Source: Gliomastix tumulicola | Taxonomy: Eukaryota > Ascomycota > Sordariomycetes > Hypocreales > Bionectriaceae | NCBI GenBank assembly: GCA_001599755.1 | Contig: BCHX01000010.1 | Location: 223,067-287,066 of the forward strand | Reading direction: 5' to 3' | Length of the DNA: 64,000 nt | In this document: piece after piece, positions 28,243 through 39,252 of the stretch | How the letters are laid out: the number at the start of each line of letters is the position of its first letter | Numbering within the stretch: the first letter of the stretch is position 1 | The notes under the pieces: model-generated | What the model saw: the letters and a program-made list of their open reading frames with translations, nothing else | What the model was told of the DNA's origin: nothing | The model's database searches: none | Made by a program: the position numbers and the translations under genes

Positions 28243-31200
28243 TCAAGGTGTCCCCTCTGTCGAGGATGTATGGCACGCTTTTGCAAAGTCAGCCCCGTCC
28301 TCGCCTTCATCCGCCATCATGTAGTAACACACTCGGCAGATGTTCGATACGTCAACCTGACCCCAGCGACTCCTCCTACCAAGCCACACCCACAGCTCCT
28401 TGTCATCCTTCCCGTGCACCGGCTCCACCCTCTTGAACCCCAGCTGGCGGTAGAGCCCCTCGGACCACTCTGGCAGCATAGAGCTGACCCACGCCACGAT
28501 GGAGAGGAGCACGCTTTCATATTGACACGCAACCGCCTCTCTCCTTCTCCATCCGCCTTCTTCCCTGTTCTCCTCCCACCCGTTGCACAATTCTTGCGGC
28601 ACCAGACACCCCTGGCAGCACCCGTATCGCTCGATCGCACCAACGCGTCGCATGAAGTTGCCCATCCGCACCATCATTCCGTGTGCNTCGGCGAGTNGCG
28701 GCTCCATGCTCCGTGCCGCGTGGCAGTGTCCTACAGAGTGGGATGGCACGCCTCCGTCGNCCGTCGCGCAGAACAAGCANCCCGCTGCGAGGCGTCTNTC
28801 CAGCCGCTCCTGGAACCGAGACACCTGGAGCTGATCCTGTGCGGCTCGGTCCATGGCCCGCCCACGCATGGTGCTCACTGTGATNTCTCGGTGCCNCAGT
28901 CTCCATTCCTCCTCGTCTTCGNCNGNCTCGCCCTCTCCNTCTGCNTCATTCTGNTCCCNCTCACATACGTCNCATAACGCCTCATGTGCCTCGCAGGAGG
29001 TGCGGTCCGTCCGGCCATCCATNATGGAATCCAGCACAACACGTCGACATGCTCGCCCACTCACNTAGTCGTCGACCGTCCCGTCTCCNGNCACCAGCAA
29101 GGTGTCTCTCCACTCCTGGCGTCCCATCTCCATGCGGAGGACAACGGCCTCACTACGATGCCCGTCGCGCCCCGCCCGGCCGCTNTGTTGCGCATAGTCC
29201 TCCATCGTCGTCGGCATNTCCACNTGNATAACCACCCGGATATCNGGTATGTCGATCCCCAGGCCGAGCGCGTTCGTGGCTACAATCACCCNNCCCTCCC
29301 CCTCCTGGTCNCGCNGTACGCCCTGACGCCATGCCCGCAACCGCTCGGCTTTGCCGTCTCGTGTGTCGNCCTCCCGGTGGTAGGCGTCGCACCGGAGCTG
29401 CGTCGCCAGGTNAACGGTGGCCTCGACACGCCGCGTATACACGATGATCTTGGCGGGCCACGCATGCNCCTCGAGCTTGCTCCGNACGGTAGCNAGCACC
29501 GCCGCCGTCATGACCNCGGTGGCGTCCTGTCCTCGACCTGCNCGGACACCCACGACGCTGTAGGCGANATTCGNCCGCGTCGTCCTCATCCGGACCATCT
29601 CGNCATCTTCTGGCCGTGTGTTGGTGAGCNCGAACAGCTCGGGCTCCCGCCGCGGCGGCAGCGTNGCCGTCAGGTAGACCATCTGCACGCCCACGAGGGC
29701 CAGCCGCCCGAGCGCCCGTAGCCTGGGCCGGAAGGCAGGCGTGCCTTCCAGTACGGTGTGGCACTCGTCGATAACGACCCTATCCAGCCGTGCTGTCACC
29801 CGCAGCGCCTCGACGTAGTCCAGAAAGCGTTTNGTCANNGCCGANTCGGGCGTNACAAACACGATGCTCACNCNCCCCGGTGCGCGGTCNNTNTTCCACT
29901 CNGCGCAGGCGATGCCCAGCTGCTCNCANCGCTCCATCATNTCGCCCAGCANCGACACCAGNGGCACCACGACCAANGTGATNCCCCCNGTGCAGCTCGC
30001 GGCCGGCAGCATGAAGCACAAGCTCTTNCCCTGGCCCGTGCCCATCACCACAAACACCGGGCTGTTGTTCNGCATGATCGCCTCCACCGCTTGCCGCTGT
30101 TNGCCNCGGAACTGGGCCTGGCCGCCNTAGAGCCGCCGCAGTTCCCTGTCCANGTCCACGCGCCGCAGCGTCTTCCATCGCGCCANCTGCAGCTCGCGCA
30201 GTGCCTCGTGGTGCACGGACGGACTCTTCCGCTTGCGGCCCGGCCACAAGCGGCCACCGTCGAGCCCACGCATGGCCGACGGGAACCCCAGCAGCCGGTG
30301 CCACTCCTCGCTGATGTGCCGGAANTGGACGCGGCGCTCGTTGGTCTCGAAGCTGCCCTCCGTGATCAGCCTGCCATACACCAGACCGGCCGTGAGGGAC
30401 TCGTGCCCAGCCTGNCTGTCCCACGGGCTGCTGTCCTCGGTGTCCTCCCCGTCGCTCTCGCTGCCGTAGCCCTCGTCGATCTGGTCCGCAAACGACGCAT
30501 ACCCCGTGGTCGGCGTTCGGAAATACCGCCGAGCGATCGCGGCGGATAGATGCCGCCAGCTGCTGATGGTGAAGCCCTGCTCGCAGCCGACGAGACTATT
30601 CCTCTTGAGTACGCGGCTCATGCGNGGGGAGGTCCAGTGCGTACCGGACCCGAGCTGCCGTGTCGCCTTTGCGCCATTGTGCTCCGTCGCGATGCGCTGC
30701 TGTCGCCCAGAGGATGGCACGACATGACCGTGCAGTGGACCAGTGTTATAGCCGTCGCTGTCTGACTCGTCGCCGCCGCCCTCATTGGCAAGCATGTCCT
30801 CCGTGGCCCACACGCTCGGGCTGAGCTCCTCTCGTCCCAACACGTTGACCTGCAGCTCTTCCNAGAACAGCACCACGAGCCACAGGTAGTAGACGAAAAG
30901 CGTGCCAATCTCACGCGGCAGAAAGCGCTGGATGACCTTGAGCCGTTCCGAGCGGGAGAAGCCTTTGTGATACCCCATCACGATCATCACAAGCCCCCGG
31001 TCCATGATGAGGTTGCGGACGCCGCCGTTGGCTGTGTTCCGGTGACGGATGGTCAGCAACTCGGGCCCCCGTGCAGGCTGTCCGTAGGCGATGTGCACGA
31101 GAAACAGCAGGAGTTCGAGGAATCGTTCTATCGCCAGCCCGTACTGCGTCGTCTTCTTCGGGCAGAGGGTGATGCTACCCTGCACCGCCCCATCCACCCG

Positions 31201-33230
31201 GAGCCAGGCTCGCCTCAGCGAGTCCGACGACGTGATTTTCTTCATGACCCAGCCGTCACTCGTCTCATCTAGCTCCAGGAGCTGGTTCACAAAGGAGTGG
31301 CCTATCGTAGCATCGGCGGCGTTGTCGAGAATCCTGTCCCACGGGATGGCGGGCAGACCCAAGTCGTGGGGCGAATCACCGGCGCGAACCCGTCGACAAA
31401 GAGAAGCTCCCCATACAGAACCTCCTCCGCCCGCTGTAGTGTCGTCTGGAGCATGGACTGCAGNCCGACCACGCTGGTTCGGATCCCCTTGTAGACGGCA
31501 TCCTCCCCGTCCCAGCTGACNGAGCCCTGTTTCGCGTCGTTCTGCGCCGCCGACACCCCGTAGTTGCGCAGCCGAACAATGAACTGCGTCGGCGTCGTCT
31601 GCCANCCCTCCCCGCCTCCTACCATGAATCGTCTTGTCATGTCGGCGATGAGCTCAAAGTGGCTCGGGCTCTCTTCCTCCGCCTTCTCTCTTTCCATTCC
31701 CGCCTCCACCTGTCCCTCGACGAGGCTCTTCCGCCTGGCCACGGCGTACGTGACGATAAGGAGACGGGAGACGGCCATGATGGCCGACAGCTTCGGTGTC
31801 AGGTTGACAAATGTCTCCCACGTCTTGTCTGGACGGACACTGAGCACCATGATGAAGCTGACAAGTATACTGTCGTACTCGGTGGCCTTGGTGAAGTGGT
31901 CCAGCATGGAGAGGTACATCTCCATCACGGCATCATCNAGGTCCGAGTAGAGCCGCTTCACACCCGTCCCACCGGACACCCCGTCTTGTCCGGCTTCCAG
32001 ATCGCTGAGACGGTCGGCCGCATCCATCATCGCCTCGTAGGCCGCCTTCTGCCTCTCGCTCAGTACAAACGGCGGCCTGTCCTTGGCCTGCTCAAATGTC
32101 ATGGTCCGGACGAGGTAGCTGAACAGCTGCATGCACACTCTAGTGTACGCCCTCCTCGTCTCTTTCATGTGAAGGAAGTGAAAGGGCTGGCTGCGTTCTT
32201 TGTACCGGTCGGTCCTGTTCACCTCGAAGAGTGTGTTCCACGACACCACCTCGGCGCGGGCGACAGCGCGTCCACGCTGCACAATCCTCCGGACCGCAGC
32301 ATGGATATGACGCAGTGCCTCATCATCCTCGTTCCACGGCTCGCCCCCTTAATATGACATGTGGTTCGTATTCGCTGCCTTTCTCTATCTGATGCGCAAG
32401 TCAATCCAGCTGCATTAGAGAACCTGGGTCTAAGTGGTCATATATTCAGCCGGGAGATAGCCTCGCAGGCTTCATTCACACCCCTCCCCTCTGTAGCAAT
32501 CTACAAACACCGCTTCACCCGCCCGCCACTAGTCAACGCCTCTCTTAATGAGTTGATCAACCCTCTGCTCTATACTCTTCTCTGTCAGTGGTGAACTTTC
32601 GAGGTTGCGACCTTCTGCGACTTCGAAATATTCGCTCCGCGGCCCTTTCAAGAATAAACGCTGATAACTGACTCCGNTCCTCCACGGGCCACGACTCGCT
32701 TCCAATTTAGATGCAGAGGCCGAGCGCCGACCCGAGCTGATCTTCGCATCCCATCCGTGTTCTTGNTTCAGGTGTTCTCTAATTCTTTTTAGACTGGACC
32801 CAACAAATCTGCACGATGATAGAATGCTGCTTTCTGTCTCTGATGAGAGTGCGCATCGAAAGCCCCCCGTATGAGGCTTCCCTAAAACCGGTATTGGGGG
32901 AATATCATCAGGCAGCAAAGGAATCTTGCTCATCTCCTCATTGCCGTGTAGGATGATCAGNTTGGAACTCCATATCTGTACCTTTTTTATCTCATCACTG
33001 CCCAGGTAATGCGGCGATCCTCGAAGATGCGGCACTATACGCTGGCGAGTAACCATGGTGGCACAGATGGCGCACCCGAGAAGCTGAAGANCAGGCACAT
33101 AAGTGAGGTGATATGCCCCTGAAGGATTGGCCGTGGCCTGGCCACGAGATGAAGAGCTACCCGTCACCGATGAATGCTGGGCCCGCTTTCCCCGAGATCT
33201 GTTCAACATTTGCATTTTTTCATCGAGCAA
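28243..33230 (-). pseudogene. OrsD + recombinase-like + RecQ helicase gene, second copy
   Basis: Same architecture as the 16.8-21.1 kb gene, in pieces. 33230-32529 holds the two-finger N-terminus. A stop or intron follows, and a middle exon opens at about 32347 and runs to 31302. A one-base loss in a C run near 31372 shifts the frame, which continues 31362-28243. The last part has the recombinase boxes (ARGPELLTIRH, lysines in YHKGFSRSERLK, Arg in SWRHLSAAI, then GHESLTAGLVY, again H-x8-Y) and the helicase motifs (VMGTGQ-x-KS, VIDECHTVL, LGLGIDI, SGRAGRDG), then Cys-rich sequence. Many single Ns make several residues unreadable. The shift may be real decay or a consensus error. It lies 28 bp downstream of the next gene, in the same orientation. 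Confidence 0.7.
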
Positions 33231-33257
33231 GTATCCTGTGCCTGGGCCCTCGGCATT

Positions 33258-36200
33258 CTAATCAGATGTGGCGGAGCGTTGGGATAGGCGCTCATTTGCC
33301 GGCGCGCAATCCGCTTTTCTTTTGCGACTGCCGATTCGTGGGCCGTCAGCTACAATAGGGGTAGGTGAATGCGAACCTATACTTCGCTCCCTGCTTGGTT
33401 GTCGAATAAACTCATGCCATCGAGTGGAAGCCCACTCATAAGCGCGCAGTAGAGATGGTTGAAGCTGACTGGGAAATGCTCCGTTGAGACCGTAAGTCGT
33501 CCCGCGTTGGAGGGGCCGATGGCCGCTCTGCCAGGCAAACGTCACGTTGAGATCAGCGTGCATGCTTTGATCGTCGTACCTATTGAATGGCAAATGCACT
33601 TCAAGTACATGTCTCTCGGTGATAGCGATAGCAATCTGGCGATAGAGCCGGGCATTGACCCTCTGATGCCAAGCTTCTGATGTCGCGTGCATAAGGATGG
33701 ACGTCAGCCGGGAGGCAGGCCAGGGATTTCCGTCGGAGTGGAACAATAGAGAATCGTAGTCATNCAGTCGCNNCCGGCTCGGCTGTTCTCGTCTAAGCAG
33801 GGCCGCAAATCGTCGGATGTAGACGAGATACTTGTACATGACGTGCCCTAATTTCCTTGGTAAAAAGCGAGCCACGCAAAANTCTCGATTTGTTCGGCGT
33901 TTGGATTTGTGATGTCGTGAGACGTAGATTACAAAACCATTCCAAATCGCAACCCCTCGCGGTGTTGAAGAGCCATTTTCGCACCTCAGGTTGAGAAGCT
34001 CGGTTGCTCGCGGGGATTGGCCGCATGCGGTGTAGAGACCACCGGCAAGCATTTGTTTTAACCGANCGACTCTTTTGAGGTACAATNCCACTGCGTTCCG
34101 GTTCCATCGGCCATGCTGAGAAAGCCCATTTGCTCCAGAAGTATATGCTCGGGCTANCAGCTCCAGATAAGCCTTCTCCAGACCATTCCCCCGATCCTCG
34201 ACAAAGGANTATCCACTCTGGGAGTTNGCCAGGTTGTCCTTNACTATCGTCAAGTTAAGTNTNGGCTCGAAGCCAAACATCAGACTGTCACACAAGTTCT
34301 CTGCGTGTGCTATGAAATACGCTGGGAGCGTGCGGAAATTTGCCATCGACAAAGTCATATCTAGGCAGGAAAGTCTCTCTCCATCGTCGCTCCAGTGAAA
34401 GAAAACCGAAGGTGGCTCAGTCCGTGCAACAGCGAGACTAAAGTTTCGAAGACTCAGGAGCTCTGCAAGTGGGGACTGNGAACCTAGANTCATNTANTTC
34501 TGCCGAATCTCATAGAACTTCTNGAATTGCTGCTCTCGCGGACATCCCGAAATGCCAATAGAAGGGTACGGTCGNAGTGGCATCGTGTACTCCAGNAGTA
34601 GAATCCGNTGGATNTAGATCAGCCCGGAGAGCTGGGGACTATACTGTTTGGCGGACATAAACTGTCGACCGTCATCAGAGAACCCGAGAATCCCNCTGAA
34701 GTAAANCAGCAGTGCGGANTNGGGCTGGCCGTCAACGAAAGTCTCAGTACATAGAGTGAGACACANCTGGAAAAGGAGCTCAAGGAATTCGCTGAATGCT
34801 GTCGCCGCAACTNCATCCAGCTGGTCAACTGACGGATACAATTGNCTCTGTTCATCGCTTTGGAGNNTTGTGTAGCCTGAATTCTCCTGGTCGGATCCGT
34901 AGCCGTCATCTTGGTGGACTTCGTCATAGTCGATATCCGAATCTTCCTCATCCTCCTCGTCGCTCTCGTCATCACCCTCTTCTGTCTCCTCGTCTCGCTG
35001 TTCGTCCTGCTCCTCGCCAAAGCTGTTTATATTATCTGCAGTTCGGAGTGTTTGTGACACTGTCTCGAATGGATCCGTGGCCTCAGCATAGTGATTGGGA
35101 GCATANGCGGCCTGGCTGTGTTGCCCAGATAGAGGCCAAGTGCCCTCNGACCAGTCAAAGTAGTTCCAGACCTGATGATCCCAGATTGACTCCAAATGGG
35201 CATGCAGGGTCGAGCTCAGATGAGTCTTCATTTCCCGTTCTCGCAGAGCAGTCGACATGCGGTAGGTGCGGAGTACAAACGCAACCAGCCTTTTCTCAAG
35301 AGTCCTATACTTCTTCTCGCTAGCCATCTCAGCTACCAAACTAAAAGCTTTGTCGTGATAGTGCCGAGGCCTAGCGCTGAGCAGCCAGCACAAAATAAGA
35401 CGGCTAGTGTGACGGACGGTGTTTTCGCATCGATCGATGACCAGGTCCAATGCTCCCATAATGCAAGAAAGCTTCTGCTCGTCTTCTTTGGGGCTCTCGA
35501 TATCTGGATCTCCCTCAGAAAGGCCTTGGCCTAATACGAAATTCCTCATCAAGGAAAGACGCCCTGGTAGTCTCGTGGATGCGAGCAAGATATCTCGACG
35601 AACATCTCTGTAGGTGGACTGCCACTGTGTTCTATCCAACCACGCACTTGTTGTCGCAAATGTAGCAGGGTCCAATGTCTTGCTGCTGATCCGTGCTTGA
35701 TTGGCCCTGTCCCGGTAGCCACGCTCTCGCTCCAAAACCTCGCTGAGGTGGGCGCGGGCTTGTGCACCAAGGCTTTCCAACTGTTCGAGTGGATCGAGCA
35801 CAGGAATCTCCCTTTGCGGACAACATGCACCTAGCTTGTACGTATTTCGGCCCACTTCAAACCATTGGCTGCCCGCTCTTGAGGAGAAGAATCTTTGGCA
35901 GGGAACGCCCTCGATCCACGGCAGCCTATCCTGAGGCGTAGCACAGCCGGCGGTCGGCCTCCCCCTGCCTCTTGGATTGACCCATCGATGTTCCTCGGAG
36001 CAATGTGTCTGCATTTGTTGGACGTGGCGGTAGACCCGCCCGCATGTGCGGCATCTCAGCCCGTCCAGTTGTAGCGGTAAAAGATGAGGAATAGGATCAG
36101 AAGCTGGATCTGGGTATTGCCACTCCTCCAAATCGGATTGTTTCTGAAGGATGTTGGGGATCCTTTGTACTCTTTCTAGTACAGTCTGTCGGTGCTCTGA

Positions 36201-36572
36201 TGCAAGATCACGGTGTCGAGCGAGCAAGTGTGACTTGGCTTCGTCGGCGACGGACGCAAAGCCACAGACTTGACATACTAGGATCCGGTATGACGACAAG
36301 AGAATAAATGGATAGATTAGGCCCTGTGGCTCAGACTGATCACCAGGCTCCGCCATTCTAATGCGTCGGAATGTGTCGTCCAGCTCTTTGACGATGATAG
36401 GAGAATCTCCCATCTGCATGGACTTAACGCGACAGCAGTTCGCGTCTCGCGTCACCCCCTTGTTCTGCCCCCCGGTCAATACCCCGGTCACAGCCCTGTC
36501 AAAAAGGTACGTACCTAATTCAAAACTACCCCCGGTCATATTCAAATCTACATGGGTTACAGCGGGTCGCAA
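33258..36572 (-). CDS. OrsD + tyrosine-recombinase-like protein without helicase
   Basis: One open frame of 1104 codons. The likely start is an internal Met at 36416 or 36359, just before the conserved part. The N-terminus has two fingers: CQVCGFASVADEAKSHLLARH, and CRTCGRVYRHVQQMQTHCSEEH. A very acidic stretch (EEQDEQRDEETEEGDDESDE...) lies mid-protein. The C-terminal core has R855 in SPRATELLNLR, basic strand HHKSKRRTNR, R978 in RLYRQIAIAI, H1018 and Y1027 in GHRPLQRGTTY (Tyr codon 33494-33492), the same H-x8-Y spacing. A basic tail (GSRKRKAD) looks like a nuclear signal. It ends before any helicase. About 30 Ns are scattered through it. It probably forms a two-gene cassette with the following gene. 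Confidence 0.75.
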   Translation of the reverse strand: MRPAVTHVDLNMTGGSFELGTYLFDRAVTGVLTGGQNKGVTRDANCCRVKSMQMGDSPIIVKELDDTFRRIRMAEPGDQSEPQGLIYPFILLSSYRILVCQVCGFASVADEAKSHLLARHRDLASEHRQTVLERVQRIPNILQKQSDLEEWQYPDPASDPIPHLLPLQLDGLRCRTCGRVYRHVQQMQTHCSEEHRWVNPRGRGRPTAGCATPQDRLPWIEGVPCQRFFSSRAGSQWFEVGRNTYKLGACCPQREIPVLDPLEQLESLGAQARAHLSEVLERERGYRDRANQARISSKTLDPATFATTSAWLDRTQWQSTYRDVRRDILLASTRLPGRLSLMRNFVLGQGLSEGDPDIESPKEDEQKLSCIMGALDLVIDRCENTVRHTSRLILCWLLSARPRHYHDKAFSLVAEMASEKKYRTLEKRLVAFVLRTYRMSTALREREMKTHLSSTLHAHLESIWDHQVWNYFDWXEGTWPLSGQHSQAXYAPNHYAEATDPFETVSQTLRTADNINSFGEEQDEQRDEETEEGDDESDEEDEEDSDIDYDEVHQDDGYGSDQENSGYTXLQSDEQXQLYPSVDQLDXVAATAFSEFLELLFQXCLTLCTETFVDGQPXSALLXYFXGILGFSDDGRQFMSAKQYSPQLSGLIXIXRILXLEYTMPXRPYPSIGISGCPREQQFXKFYEIRQXXMXLGXQSPLAELLSLRNFSLAVARTEPPSVFFHWSDDGERLSCLDMTLSMANFRTLPAYFIAHAENLCDSLMFGFEXXLNLTIXKDNLXNSQSGXSFVEDRGNGLEKAYLELXARAYTSGANGLSQHGRWNRNAVXLYLKRVXRLKQMLAGGLYTACGQSPRATELLNLRCENGSSTPRGVAIWNGFVIYVSRHHKSKRRTNRXFCVARFLPRKLGHVMYKYLVYIRRFAALLRREQPSRXRLXDYDSLLFHSDGNPWPASRLTSILMHATSEAWHQRVNARLYRQIAIAITERHVLEVHLPFNRYDDQSMHADLNVTFAWQSGHRPLQRGTTYGLNGAFPSQLQPSLLRAYEWASTRWHEFIRQPSRERSIGSHSPTPIVADGPRIGSRKRKADCAPANERLSQRSATSD

Positions 36573-36707
36573 AAATCAAATCTACCTACTTTTGATTTTG
36601 TACTTGTCCACTAGGCCGACAGCCTTTCAGACCCGTCTAGCCCCACAGCGTTGCCCAAGCGAGACACCTCCTCTTCCACTTCGACCTCTCCCAAAGACTA
36701 GGGTGCG
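36573..36707. promoter_or_regulatory. Divergent intergenic region with AAATCTAC repeats
   Basis: Short region between the minus-strand recombinase-like gene and the plus-strand hAT gene. TCAAATCTAC occurs at about 36549 and 36587, and a CTACTTTTGATTTTGTAC block at 36589-36606 recurs at 56062-56079. Possible shared promoter or element end. No TATA box was assigned. Confidence 0.35.
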
Positions 36708-38891
36708 GTGTCGCCGTCCGTGAGAAGTCACTGGACTCTCAAACCCCGAAGCGGCCTTGCTACAGGGTGGTTCTGGGACCACGGCTACGATGTCCAAGCC
36801 AAGACCCCAGGTGACCAGTGTGGACCACTGCTTTGGCTCTGCTGCTATTGCGTTCAACAAAAGGTTCATAGGCCGAAAACATACGTAGCATCCAATACGC
36901 GGAATATCGAAAGCCATCTCAGCCGGTCGCACGGCATTCTCCATCCGGATCCGCTCAAAGCGAGGCGATATAAGGCTGAGCGACCCTCCGACCAGCCGAC
37001 TCTCCGGGAATTCACCTCCAAGAAGAGGAAAATCGACGACTTTCACGACGAACTCGTCATTCGTTTTGACAGGGCCTCATTCCAACGCATGCTTGTGCAG
37101 TGGATCGCTGATGCCAATCTGTCCTTCCGTGTGGCTGAGCATGACGGCCTTCGGAAGATTTTCCACTACTTGAACCCGATGGTGGAGGAGACGTCGGCCA
37201 ACCTCACCCACGCGACTATCCGAACGAGAATCATCGACGAGTTCCATACGTACAAAGCACACGTGGTCGACACGCTTCTCCGAAGCCCGGGCTTGGTCCA
37301 TATTGCATTCGATGGCTGGACCTCCCGAAACAGACATGCGTTCTTTTCCATCAACGCTTTTTTCCTGGACGAAGACACTTTCCGGCCCCGCAAAGTCCTC
37401 CTAGGTCTCCCTGCCATGACAGTTGATCACACGGGAGAGAATATCTGCGCGGCCGTCATGAACGTTCTGAGCGAGTTCCAGCTGGCCGCCCATCACAAAG
37501 TTGGCTATCTCGTTCTAGACAACGCCACAAACAATGACAGTGCGGCCGAGTCGCTGGCCCACAGGCTCGGGTGGCGGGAGGCGAAGCCACGGAGGATCCG
37601 GTGCTTCGGGCATGTGCTCCACCGCGTAGCCCAGGACTTACTCTTCATTCAGGACAGCCGTGTTCTGGAAGACCTGGATGAGGACGATTTTGAAGAGTGG
37701 AGGAAGCGAGGGCCGGTGGGCAAGTTACATAATCTAGTCGTCTGGATTCATCGCTCGAACAAAGCGACCGCCACGCTGCGCGGGTTGCAGGAGAACGATC
37801 CTGACAAGGGTAATCCAGGCACTCTGGACGTGGTTCTCGACAACAGCACCCGTTGGCTTTCGCAGTACTACATGATCGAGCGTGCAGTCAAGCTCCGTCG
37901 GTACCTCGGGGAACTTGCCGAGGTCACCTTCCAGATGACCATGTCACATGCACGCCCCGGACGGAGGCGTGCTGGTCCGCCCAACTCGCTCCCGCGATGC
38001 CTACGAGAAGAAAACCTGCTCGTGGATGCGGACTGGGACGCTCTTGGCTGGCTCCAAGGCATCCTCTCTATGTTCCACTCTTGCCTCCTGCGGCTGGAGG
38101 GGGACGGCCAGACGCGAAGCAGAAAGGGAGGGGCTGAGGCGCAGTACGGCATCATATGGCAGGTTGCCATAGCGTATGAATTTCTCCTGGCCACGCTGGA
38201 GAAGGCGAAGACCGAAGCTGCCGACCGGCCCGAGCCCAGCTATTACGCTTCTTGCGTCAATTCTGCGTGGGCGAAGCTGAATAAGTACTACTCCAAACTG
38301 GATGAAACGCCGGTCTACTACGCCGCCACTGTTCTTCATCAAGGCATACAATGGGCTTTTTTGACAAAGGCGTACGGAGAAAAGGAGGATTGGCTGCATA
38401 CGGCCCGCCAGCTGGTGCAGGCGCTGTGGGAGGAGTATCGCGACCTTCCAGCACAGTGGGAAATCGCGAGCAGCACCCTCCCCATCGCGGTGCGGGCGCG
38501 GGAACACAACCCTTTTGATTCATTCCAAGACGAGCTCATCTCCTCCACCAACCAGGAGAAGGAGCTTCTGACCGATGAACTGGCGCGGTGGCTGTCTACA
38601 AGGCAGGACCTGTACACGAAGCACGATAATCCACTGGAGTACTGGTCGAACAAGCGGTTTGAGTATCCCCGTGTGGCTAGGATGGCGATTGATATTCTCT
38701 CCATCCCCGCGATGTCAGCCGAGTGCGAGAGGACCTTTTCTTCCGCAGGCAGCATGGTCTCACCCAAGCGTTCACGCCTGGATGCGAGCACGATTGCGGT
38801 GACGCAGACAGTCAGGTCTTGGTTCAGAGCGGGTCTTCTGGATGGATACGACGGGCTTCTTCGGGAGCTGGGCAACGATGTCGCGACTTGA
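36708..38891 (+). CDS. hAT-family transposase
   Basis: Open frame of 727 codons starting at GTG, with no in-frame ATG before an upstream TAG, so the 5' end is uncertain. A BED-type finger is visible (CCYCVQQKV...NIESHLSRSHG, residues about 45-85), followed by the RNase-H-like catalytic region (HIAFDGWTSRNRHAFFSI, VLDNATNNDSAAE, RCFGHVLHRVAQD). The C-terminal hATC dimerisation region (RMAIDILSIPAMSAECERTF) is at about 657-677. All expected blocks are present and uninterrupted. I did not find convincing terminal inverted repeats or an 8-bp duplication around it, unlike the hAT element at 44.1-47.1 kb. Confidence 0.85.
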   Translation: MSPSVRSHWTLKPRSGLATGWFWDHGYDVQAKTPGDQCGPLLWLCCYCVQQKVHRPKTYVASNTRNIESHLSRSHGILHPDPLKARRYKAERPSDQPTLREFTSKKRKIDDFHDELVIRFDRASFQRMLVQWIADANLSFRVAEHDGLRKIFHYLNPMVEETSANLTHATIRTRIIDEFHTYKAHVVDTLLRSPGLVHIAFDGWTSRNRHAFFSINAFFLDEDTFRPRKVLLGLPAMTVDHTGENICAAVMNVLSEFQLAAHHKVGYLVLDNATNNDSAAESLAHRLGWREAKPRRIRCFGHVLHRVAQDLLFIQDSRVLEDLDEDDFEEWRKRGPVGKLHNLVVWIHRSNKATATLRGLQENDPDKGNPGTLDVVLDNSTRWLSQYYMIERAVKLRRYLGELAEVTFQMTMSHARPGRRRAGPPNSLPRCLREENLLVDADWDALGWLQGILSMFHSCLLRLEGDGQTRSRKGGAEAQYGIIWQVAIAYEFLLATLEKAKTEAADRPEPSYYASCVNSAWAKLNKYYSKLDETPVYYAATVLHQGIQWAFLTKAYGEKEDWLHTARQLVQALWEEYRDLPAQWEIASSTLPIAVRAREHNPFDSFQDELISSTNQEKELLTDELARWLSTRQDLYTKHDNPLEYWSNKRFEYPRVARMAIDILSIPAMSAECERTFSSAGSMVSPKRSRLDASTIAVTQTVRSWFRAGLLDGYDGLLRELGNDVAT

Positions 38892-38944
38892 GGTGGCGCG
38901 TAGTCGAGCAGTCGAGACGTATACCTAGTTAGGCAAATAGGGGG

Positions 38945-39075
38945 TCAATCTATCTACATGAATCTATCTACATCTACATGTAGCCTACATCTATCTATCT
39001 ACATCGACGGTGATTACTAAGCGTCTACATCTATCTACATTGGCCTCCGGTAGATAGATGTAGATAGATTTACCA
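38945..39075. repeat. CTATCTACAT-type microsatellite tract
   Basis: Imperfect tandem CTATCTACAT / CATCTACATG units, ending with the reverse complement (GTAGATAGATGTAGATAGAT) at 39050-39069. It can form a long hairpin. It lies between the hAT gene and the MULE gene and partly overlaps the end region of the latter. Confidence 0.6.
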
Positions 39076-39252
39076 GCCTGGTCCAGGCACCACTCATAGC
39101 TTGCTTTGTCGTATCTCAATGGGAGACCCATCGCGCGGCGGTATTGTTGATTTGTCTTGATGCTGCCAGCCGGCTGCGTCGCGTACCATGCTGCCCGCGC
39201 AGCTACATATCTTTCATAGATGGCTTGCGGCGAATCGTATCGCGGGACATCG

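Noticed and set aside
16753..36572. Starship-type giant element with a DUF3435 captain
   Set aside because: The recombinase-like cores carry OrsD-type fingers and helicases. I saw no DUF3435-like gene and no 5' captain arrangement.
38945..39075. Terminal inverted repeat of the MULE or of the 36.7-kb hAT element
   Set aside because: No matching inverted sequence at the other ends of either gene. It looks like a microsatellite with a chance hairpin.
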